50,371 bases of DNA from an uncultured Clostridia bacterium (lineage in GTDB: Bacteria; Bacillota; Clostridia; Christensenellales; Borkfalkiaceae), in contig CANQWI010000002.1 in NCBI GenBank assembly GCA_947627515.1, forward strand, positions 1 through 50,371, given 5' to 3'. A model generated the notes under the pieces. It searched no databases. It saw only the letters and a program-made list of their open reading frames with translations, and was not told where the DNA came from. Made by a program: the position numbers and the translations under genes. This document shows, one piece after another, positions 20,601 to 28,200 of this stretch (position 1 is the first letter of the stretch; every line of letters starts with the position of its first letter).

Positions 20601-22088
20601 GAGGAAATCAAGATCCTGCCCTGCGCTGTTGCGGGCATTGTTGAAGTACACCGCAACGGAGTTGTTTGCAAGGAAATAGGGCGAAAGCTGGCCGCTGACC
20701 GAGGCCACGGAGATCGCACCGTTGTAGATGGAGGGCGAGCTCACCGTGCCGCTGTCGGGGTTGGTGGCAAGGTTCGTGTTGCCGTACGTTCCGTTGAACG
20801 CCGACGAGTACTCATTGCCCGCCGCAACGATCAGGGAGATCCCCTCTTCACGGATCCTGTCGTAGATCTGATTGATGGAATCGTCGTCCGAGATCCTTGA
20901 GAAGCCGCAGGCCATGCCGAGCGACATATTGATAACGTCAACGTCGAGCATCACTGCGTCGTTGAGTGCCGCAATGATATCCACGGTCTCGCCGCCCTGC
21001 GCGTCCGTTGCGTCCGAGAAAACCTTGAAAATCGCAAGCTGGGCGTCCACGGCAACGCCCTTGAACGTCTTTTCCCCGTTTTCGTTGGTGTTGAAGTACA
21101 TATTCGTGTCCGAGGGAAGAGGCGTGTAGTCGACAGTCTCCTCATACCCCGTGATGATGCCCGCAACGTGCGTACCGTGCGAGGAGGCAACGGGATAAAC
21201 ATCCGCATCGTCATCCGCATAGTCGAATTGATACGGGACCTTTTGGTTGTAGTAAAGGTCGTCCTCGTCCACACCCTCGACTCTCGTCTGTGCGGCAAGT
21301 AAATTCTGCTCCACCGCCTTCTTTACCTTGGCCTTGGTGAGGGTCAGGGTCTTCGGCATCGTGGAAAAGGCATTGTGCGTGTAGTCGAGCCCCGTGTCAA
21401 GGATCGCAACGACCACGCCGTCGCCCGTGTAGTTGATGCCAGTCGTGTCATAAATGCCCGTCGAGTACGCGTTGACAGGGTTCGACACTGCCTCGGCAGT
21501 CGGAATTGTGTACGTCTCGGAGAAGATGATATTCTTCACGCCGTCAAGCTTGGAGATCGCTTCAAGATCCTTCTCCTTCACCTCAAGCGCAACGCCGTTT
21601 ACAATGCCGTTGTAGCTGTATTCGGAGGTGTAGTCGATCCCCTCGCTCTTCATGGCGCGGAAAAAGGCCTCCTGCTCCGCTCTCGCGTCCGACGTCAGCT
21701 TCTTCCCCGTGGGTGAAAGCGCGTAGTCCGAAAGACTCTTGTACGCCGCAACGCCGCCCAGCGTGTTGTACTCCTCCGCAAGGCTCTTTTTGCTCAGCTC
21801 GACAATGATCTTCCGCGAGTCGCCCGAACGCGCATACGCAGCATAGCCGTTGTCGGCGATGTAGCTGCCCGACTGCTCGTTGATCTGCCTGCCGATCGTG
21901 TCGCTGACGTCAATGATCCCGCTCTGATTCGGGCTGTACGTCTCGGCAGAGGCATTCGACCCTTGCTGAGTACTCTCGGCCGCTCCCTCTGTCTCGATCT
22001 CGCCCGCAGGCAATTGCGTCAGCACAGGCTGAAGCGCGATCGACCCCACAAGCGCCAGAGAAAGCATGCCCAAAACAAACTTCTTCAA
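14661..22088 (-). CDS. Giant S8 subtilisin-family protease with PA-like insert, Ig-like (BIG2) region, BspA-type LRR_5 domain and C-terminal GG-Cys/TM/basic tail
   Basis: 2475-aa ORF; catalytic motifs VVVAILDTGLDYTHN (Asp), SSHGTHVAGIITG (His), YSGTSMATPNVAG (Ser); NNGAVGCVIYNN PA-like segment; LRR_5 array; C-term NGGCGGVIGSGCAVFMALCILIAAVVVLGKKKGGNERK. Confidence 0.92.
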   Translation of the reverse strand: MKKFVLGMLSLALVGSIALQPVLTQLPAGEIETEGAAESTQQGSNASAETYSPNQSGIIDVSDTIGRQINEQSGSYIADNGYAAYARSGDSRKIIVELSKKSLAEEYNTLGGVAAYKSLSDYALSPTGKKLTSDARAEQEAFFRAMKSEGIDYTSEYSYNGIVNGVALEVKEKDLEAISKLDGVKNIIFSETYTIPTAEAVSNPVNAYSTGIYDTTGINYTGDGVVVAILDTGLDYTHNAFSTMPKTLTLTKAKVKKAVEQNLLAAQTRVEGVDEDDLYYNQKVPYQFDYADDDADVYPVASSHGTHVAGIITGYEETVDYTPLPSDTNMYFNTNENGEKTFKGVAVDAQLAIFKVFSDATDAQGGETVDIIAALNDAVMLDVDVINMSLGMACGFSRISDDDSINQIYDRIREEGISLIVAAGNEYSSAFNGTYGNTNLATNPDSGTVSSPSIYNGAISVASVSGQLSPYFLANNSVAVYFNNARNSAGQDLDFLNTLLGNEKSKTFHYVVVGGYGENHNYTSAVKEKFKDGNTIAVVSRGVSSFEDKQKIAANNGAVGCVIYNNVSGIINASLGTGYRIPTCTISMDIAKQFIGQTEGTITLSQDYKAGPFMSDFSSWGTTSDLHLYPDITAHGGYITSSVLGGYGVYSGTSMATPNVAGIATLIRQYLAAEYPELSKTERNDLMYQLMMSTATIALNEDGKPYSPRKQGAGLADIQKTIATEAYLYVKGDNKTKLELGQDPERLGEYTLRFRIKNVGDTAKTYRLDKYVMTEAMSSDGITVAEKAYMLNDAEVKLVKHGAGTSYANNRLTVEPDTDAELVFTLKLTDADKDYLNTYFTNGMFVEGYLRFIEEGSATQNIELSIPFMAFYGDWLDAPMFDVSAYDVSASYFDSSVPDENKLHPDVYDSIVIGKYYRSRENYMSMGDYIMIHEDQDTPIVESSIDKIAVTGSDYGIYEIYAVYAGLLRSAKSVNIVVTDSVTGEVVFTKTDYEVGKSSGGGPAFIEIELDPLELGLMNNTKYDVTLTAALDYENGENAHRNTWSFSFYVDYEMPSIQDYEIRTVFDREDNETIYLDLYLSDNHYIECLQLFSASTANGSDLTMLNQYPIPITGGRNSITKVTVDITDYITSFKENKINNSTNQIGIYMQDYALNTGAYIVPLRWETVESVSMTHKNAETGMAEELKDLGEISLKVGEAYSYTLTTAPTRTDPEALSIVFSNPGVVEMRDGILYGKKAGNTHVTITPTRSSIETYTYEFDITVTEAEGEVATVPAKNVYFDTYKNGAITVNISNNYLALDSGVTTQIGLKYDPWYATPTNLRWTSLTPETVSVTDKGVITTLNTGVGRVRVSWNYQGVDYSSNLTISIGEKYEIVSGYLYRYNGADSVLQIPANLGIMYLSHYSDGTVGPFYQDTHIKTAIVPSGVTQIGLAAFYGCSNLETLYLPSTLESIGVQAFYGCNKLKNIYWYTEMNWDDSLNAYSYVNEKGERVRVFDEKGVPAEGAFEYSTECTAKNLNIRDSAFYLCSSLKDFDLSKTTAVYTQAFSFCYGLTKLDVSNVSYAGSYAFSNCTSVTELLMSKNTMVGSAMFYGLSQLKSVDIYASRLGDQAFSGCTNLQTVNVCSDISVVGSRAFYGCTKLSSFSLKNNARITQLNSNVFGNCVNLTQLSLDGVSYLGSGVFVNCTKLESIDFGFRSALTTISSYPFEGCSSLVRLTVAENNRYDLTNKEVVSGDTTYSLIYRGNSLILAPTGYKSSSFDFSGSDGEPVEEIGASAYAYSNINTDTVIIPEGVKRIGDYAFYSCSFETLILPTTLEYLGDQVFGRNTSLKRVVFLGGDFKVIPWCTFIYCSALESVSFAEGIEEIGMSAFRFCTSLKGITFPASLRVIGPYAFESTSLENVEFEDGSELETIDRYAFSNIPLQTIEFPAGIKTIGNYAFYYSGLTKVTVPASLETFGNFAFAYCPDLADVTLEEGLSYIGYGAFSWVNPQGTGFYYNTRLMRISFPDSLEIIGPYAFAACRGLTSINFNKVKYIYDCAFMGCQRLSSIVADNVLAIGVQAFYQDTALTELTFPKAQIVNGNAFMQCTSLTEISLPECVAIGAAAFYQDAALTTVSIPNVTVIGAAAFYGDVELVNVSIPKVETLGEASFFASGLTSITLPKTLTRIERAAFSQSIYLESFTVEDGNEVFTTDGKGVYRTLDNGGLEIVTYAQGNPAKEYTVKDGTVRIGDWALSYAVNLKRIELPASLKSVGVGGFYYLGKSLEGAGDASVLPTYVFHSVQAPEVEGEFNADVQSYTELYNSFSDSLTNMHDVISGGLFEPIPSNKFTIIYPSNGTGYNNHVYGNYFNTPTEFLEEGAEQGTLDLVDRINALDPDNLDGDELALIRRSYSLLSATQRKFVTNFDRFVELEAAYNAAHPSTPADPDKPTGPDSPSTPEEQNGGCGGVIGSGCAVFMALCILIAAVVVLGKKKGGNERK
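15300..17840 (-). repeat. LRR_5 (BspA-type) repeat array within the S8 protease (approximate bounds)
   Basis: Roughly 23-aa (69-nt) units such as VTQIGLAAFYGCSNLETLYLPSTLESIG repeated through the region. Confidence 0.85.
20048..21446 (-). other. Subtilisin (peptidase S8) catalytic domain within the 2475-aa protein (approximate bounds)
   Basis: Asp codon near 21396-21398, SHGTH near 21168-21183, GTSMATP near 20124-20138. Confidence 0.85.
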
Positions 22089-22233
22089 AATGATCCTCCT
22101 GTTTGTCCTGAAAAGGACATGTTGTTATTGTCCTACTCGATTCTCTCTTTTTAACGCACCTGTTCCCTCCCGTTTTCGGGAGGGAAAGGACGTTGTTTTA
22201 TGAAATTTGTGTGAAAGTTACCGCTGCCCGTTC

Positions 22234-25200
22234 TCACTCAGCCTCAATATTGACGAAGGTCGCCTTCGAGCCGGAAAGAGAAGTACCGGACTTCTGTGTC
22301 GTAAACTGTTTTGCCCAATCCACTCCCTCGTACTTGGAAGCGTCTTTCACGTGGATCGTAACATTTCCGCATGCTGCGAATACTGTATTCGATCTCGCAG
22401 AGGTACGGCTGCCCGATGTCCCTGACTGCGTCGGCTCGGCAAGTATAGCTTCACCGTCGTACCAAATATCGGTGAGAGCAGTACAGTCAAGGAACAGCTG
22501 CTTGGCATCGAGGCCATCCGCAGCAAGTGCCGTGGGCAGTTTCACTGTCTTCAAAACAGTGCATCCGCGGAACATGGTCGTCGTGAGCTTTGTAATATTT
22601 GCTGCAGTGAGATCTGCCGTCAGGAGCGAGGCGCAATTCTGGAACACGCTTGTGCCGATCGAATTGACGCGTGCGGGAAGTGTGATTTCCGTGATACCCG
22701 TTGCATTGAATGCAGATTCTCCGATCGCAAGGTCTTTCGCTTCTCCGTTGGGAGCTTCAAAGGTGACCGACGTGAGCGATTTGCAACTGTTAAACGCATA
22801 TGCACCAATGCTTGTAACGCTCGCTGGAATCTCAACCGAAACGATTTGCGTCCCATAGAACGCGTACGCACCGATTTCAGTAAGCCCGGCTGGAAGAACA
22901 ACATTCTCCGCATCGCTTGCATTGAACTTAGTGAGCGGCGCACCATAGAACATGTTTTGAGGGATCTCAGTCCATGTCCCTGCTCCAATAAATTCAAATG
23001 TTGTAAGCTTCTTGCAACCGCCAAATGCTGCATTGCTTGAGCTTGAATCAGTATACACCGAGGTCTCGGACTTGAGCTTCAGAGTCGCAAATCCTGTGTT
23101 GTAGAATGCAGCTTTCCCGATTGTAATAACATTCTCAAAATTCACAGTGCTAAGATTAGTGCAACCATAGAAGGCGTAGGCGGGAACAATTGCTTCGGTG
23201 CTATTGAATTTCACCGTGGTAAGAGCGGTGTTACCGCCAAATGCAGCGGATGATGTCGTGGTCCCTTCTGTTACTTTAACCTCTGCGGGTAATTCAATCG
23301 AGGTAAAGGCAGTTTTGTAGAATGCAGCCGAACCGATAGACTTAATCTTAGTAAAATCAAGCTCTTTAAGTGTTGAACAGCTTGAGAAGGCATATCCCGG
23401 AATTTCATACCCTGTACCCATTAGCTCAACCTTGGTAAGAGAGGCGGATTTTGCAAACACGCCCTCGCTTTCCGTTGTTCCGGAAGCAAGCTCACAACCT
23501 GCAGGGATTTTGATCGATGTGAGTGCAGATGTATTAAATGCAGCGATACCAATTGAAGTAAGCTTGCTGTTATTTGTGTCGATCGTAACAGTCTTCAATT
23601 TACTTGTGTTCTGGAATGCATAGGCACCGATCTTTGTAACGGATGCAGGAATGCTGACGCCGGTGATTGCAGTGTTTTTATAGAAGAGGTAATCGCCAAG
23701 CGCATACTCATCAACCTTAATATCTCCCTCCAAGACAAGCTTTTCAGGGAAGGTCACCTCTGATTCGGTGCCATAATATACAATTGCTGTATAGCTGACC
23801 GCGCCTCCCTCCGGCGTTTCTTTGAGAGCCATGAATTTCCCGTCTGTTGTCTTATAGACCAATCCGGTGCTCTCAGCCGCATTCTTGACGACAAGCTTTG
23901 CATATTGGGTCACGTAGTTATTGCCCGAGGGATTTTTTCCGCAATTTTCCTGCGTTACATTTGTAAGCGAGTTACTCAGATTGACAACGATCACAAGCCT
24001 GAAGCAATCCTGGAATGCGTTCGAGCCAATCGTCTTGATATCCGCGGGAAGCGTTATCGTCACAAGCGAGGTGCAGGATTTGAATGCTGAATCCGCAATA
24101 TCATTCTTACCGACCGCACTCGGCTTTGCGACTGCTTCAGTCAGCGCAGCGCATCCTTCAAAACCATTGGAGCCAATTGCGGTAACATGCTCAAAGTCTA
24201 CCTTTGTTAAGCCTGTGCAGTTCTTGAATGCACTGCCGCCGAGCGCAACATTCTGACTGAATGTAACCTCCGTAAGTGAGGTACAGCCCTCAAAGGAGCT
24301 TGAGCCAATTGAGGAGACTTTGTCAAAGGGGAATGTCGCAAGCTCCGCGCAGCTCTTGAATGCGGAATTGGAAACCGCAAGGGATGTCGCATCTTCCGTC
24401 AAAATCACCGTTGCAAGCGACGCGCAACCCTCGAATGCATTTGTCCCAAGCGTTGCATCCTTCGCCAAGGCGACGCTCTCAAACCCGCATTTACTGAAAG
24501 CATAATTTCCGATCGAGGAAATCTTAGCAAACTCGACATTCTTGAGCACAGGGCATCCGTAGAAGGTATAATTGGGAACCTCAAACGCAGAAACATTATC
24601 TGCAAATGTCACAGCTGCGAGCTTCTCGCAAAGACCGAATGCACCGAGATTTGCGCCGGTCGTATTCGAACCCGCTGTAAGAGACGCACCTTTCGGAAGT
24701 GTAACGGAAGTAAGTCCGCTGTCCGCGAACGCAGCCTTGCCGATCTCAACGTTTTCCGCAAGCGTTACGCTTGTCAAATTCTCTGCGCCATAGAATGCGC
24801 TACCGCCGATCTTGGTCGCCTTGGTGAGGTTGACAGTCGCTACATTATAGAAGTAGAACGCATTGTCCCCAATTTCTGTAATGTTGGAGAAGTCAGATTT
24901 CTCAGACAACAGAGCCGTCGCGGAACCGAAGCTTCCCATATGGAACGCATCCTTGCCAACCTTTCCGACATTGACAAAGTCGAAGGAGGAAAGCTTTGTA
25001 CAGCCGTAGAAGCCGTACGCGGGAACAGAAAGAAGCGAATCGCCGCTCTTTGTGATATTCACCGTTGTAAGGGTCGTGCAGCCGCCGAAGGGGCCGTAAT
25101 CCGCACCACTATTTTTCGTTCCGTCGATCATCTCAGTTGCGGAGGAGAGCGTGATTATGGTGATCTTTGTGGAGGCAAATGCAGCCTTACCGATCGAGGT

Positions 25201-28200
25201 CAGTGCAGAGAGGTCATATTCTCCTGCAAGACCGCTCGTTGTGAAGCATGCCGTACCGACGGAGCTCACCTTGGAGAAATCAAAGGATTTAAGTAACGTT
25301 GCACCGTAGAATGCATAATCGGAAAGTGCGATCTTATCCGTCCCCTCACCTGTGATGGTGACGGAATCAAGCTTAGCACAACTTCCAAAGACACCATTAC
25401 TTGTCGTTGAGTTAGATGTACCTGGGGTAAGCGTAGCTTTTGCAGAGATAGAGACGGTCTTAAGCTGCGTGCTGCTCGCAAATGCAGCCATACCGATCTC
25501 AATTTCACCAAGGGTAAGCTCGGTAAATCCTGTGTTATAGAATGCCGCCTGACCGATTGTCTTTACATTCTCAAAGTTTACAGTTACAAGCTTTGTGCAC
25601 CCGTAGAAGGTGTAAGTGGGAACGGTGACCCCTGTCCCCTTGAATTCAACTTCAGCAAGTGCCGTGCAGCCTGCAAATGCGCCGCGGGTCGCACCTGATG
25701 TAGACGTACCTGCTTCAATCGTTGCATTTGCGGGAATGACGACCTTTTGAAGTGCAGTCATGCCTGCGAAGGCTGCCTTACCGATCTTTGTGAGTCCATC
25801 GGGAAGAGAAAGCTCCGTAATGGCAAGCCCTGTAAGAGCACTGCCGCTCAATTCCTCAAGCTGGCTACCGGGTGCGAACGAGAGGCTTGTGAGCTTCGTT
25901 CCCGTGAATACGCCTGCGCTGAATTTTGTAATATACGCAGGAATCTCGATCTTCGTCAAGACTGTCGAGCCTTGGAAGAGATTTGCAGGCAATTCCGTGA
26001 ATGCAGGGTCTGCAGTTGCAGGGAAGGTCACAGTGAACTCCTGCCCCTCAGGGAGCACAGTCAGATTTGCAAATGAGCCCTTGCCGAGCGTCTTGAGCTT
26101 AGAAGCATTCTTGAGGTCGACGGATGTAAGCTTCGACCCGCTGAACGCATTGTCACCGACAGTGGTGAGCTGGCTGCCCGCTTGTGCAGACAGGGTGGTG
26201 AGCCCACTGTTCATAAACGCGCCCGCTCCGATCGACTCAACACTCGAGGGAATGATGAAGGAGGAGAACTTGACGCAGCCCTTGAACGCATTGGCACCGA
26301 TCGACTGCAGTGTGCCCGAGAACTCCGCATCTGTAAGCACAGCGCAATTTTCAAACGCGCCCTCGGGAATGGTGGTCACGGTCGCAGGAAGCTTGATGCT
26401 CGTGAGCTTTGACCCCGCATATGCGTTGCTGAGCTCTGTGATCGTGCCGCTTTCCCCTGTAAAGTCACGGCTGAACTCCTTATTCTCGGCAAGCTCCACA
26501 TCGTAGAAGACGCTTACCCTCGAGTTATTGCCTTCGGGCTTATAGAGAATGTAAAGCTTGTCGCCCGTTTCGGGGTCTGTCGACATGCTATAATATCTTT
26601 GTCCCGTGGTAACGGTATAATCTACCTGCCCCGATTCAAATGCGGTAGGATCGATCTTGGTAATTTTAAGCCCGATCTCAAACGACCTGACAGCGGTGCC
26701 GACAAAGGCCTCCGTCTCAACCGTCTCGAGCACATCGAAGCCCTTCAGCGTCGCAAGGCTTGCACTGCCGTAGAACATCTTCTCGGTGACATCCTTAAAA
26801 GGTGTACCCGTGAAGTCGAAGGACGTAATGGTGGATTTGTAGAAGAGATACTTGCCGTACTTGACATTCGTGTTCTCAAAAACAGGCGTTGCGCCGCTGA
26901 GAGCGAAGGCGAAATCCTTAAGCTCGGTGAGCGCACTGTCGAATTTGACAGTCTGAACCGTTGAACCATAGAGCACGGGGTATTGGGCGAGTTTTGCGCG
27001 CTGCCCCTCCGAAGTCGTGATCGCGCTGAGCTTATCGAGCGCGTCGGTCGTGTCGGTGGTCGTCTCGCCGAAGGTCTTAAAGCCGTTGAGGTTGAGCGTT
27101 GTGGCCTTAGTGAAGAAGAACGCGGAGTTCGCATAGGTCGCCCCCTCGCCGAGGGTCACTGAGATGGTGCTGCCCGCATCTGCAAACACATGCGAGCCCA
27201 TTTTACCGTTTGCCGCGATCGTCACATTGAGTTCGCCGAGCTGTGAGAGGCCGTAGAAAGCGTAGTCACCGAGCAGATCGAGGACGGCACCGCCAAAGTC
27301 AACGCTCGTCACATTGGTACTGCTTTCAAACACGCTGATGTTTGAGGCATTCGTGACACTCAAAGACGATTCGTCCGTGAGTTTGCCGAATGACTTCAGG
27401 CTGGAAGGGAGTTTCACCGTCTTGAGCGCAGTCATGTACGCAAATGCGAGTTCGGGAACGGTCTCAAGCTGTGTCCCCGAGAAGTCGAGTTCGGTAATGT
27501 GCGTATTAGCGTTAATTACTGATCCCGAGTTATTTGCACCGAAGAGACGCTGTCCAATCGTCGTGAGCGTCGCGGGGAACTTGACCGAAGCAAGCTCGGT
27601 CATATGCTGGAAGGTATTTGCGGCAAGATTTTCGATCTTCGTGTTGGAAAGGTCGATCTCGGTCGCGACAGTATTTTTATTCGTCGAACCCGCAAATGTA
27701 CCGATCTCCTCAAGCGAAGCGGGGAATTTGAACGTTGCAACGTTATAGAACGGTGAGAGCGAGGGCAACGTCACAAGCTTGGTCGCATTTGTGAAGTCAA
27801 GAGATGTGACATTGGGATATTCCCCGCCGAACGAGCCGATCTCGGTGAGTTGCGACCCCTCGGGGATCACAAAGGATTCAAGCTCAATTGCTCCTCCAAA
27901 AGTATCCTGAGGCAGCTTCTTTAGAGCCTTGGGAACTGTAAAGGACGTAAGGCCTACCGCCCCACTGTTATCTTTCGTGAAAAACCTGTCCGCAATATAC
28001 TCAACCGTATCGGGGAAGGTTATCGTTTTAAGACTTGCTGTATCTCTGAACATCCCGGGATCATTGAGCTCCTGCAGCTTGCTACCTGCGGCAAAGGTCA
28101 CCTTCTCAAGATTGGAAGCACCGTTGAAGAGCCCATTATAGTTCACATTGCTATTCTCGACCCAAACAAGCTTAATGTTCGCAGGAATGTAAGCGGATGT

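Noticed and set aside
22141-22233. Separate promoter for the S8 protease in the 145-bp gap
   Set aside because: No convincing -35/-10 pair; only weak AT-rich matches.
15300-28150. Regular ~69-nt periodicity that could suggest a CRISPR array
   Set aside because: The period is the 23-aa LRR_5 unit inside open reading frames; units diverge and there are no spacers.
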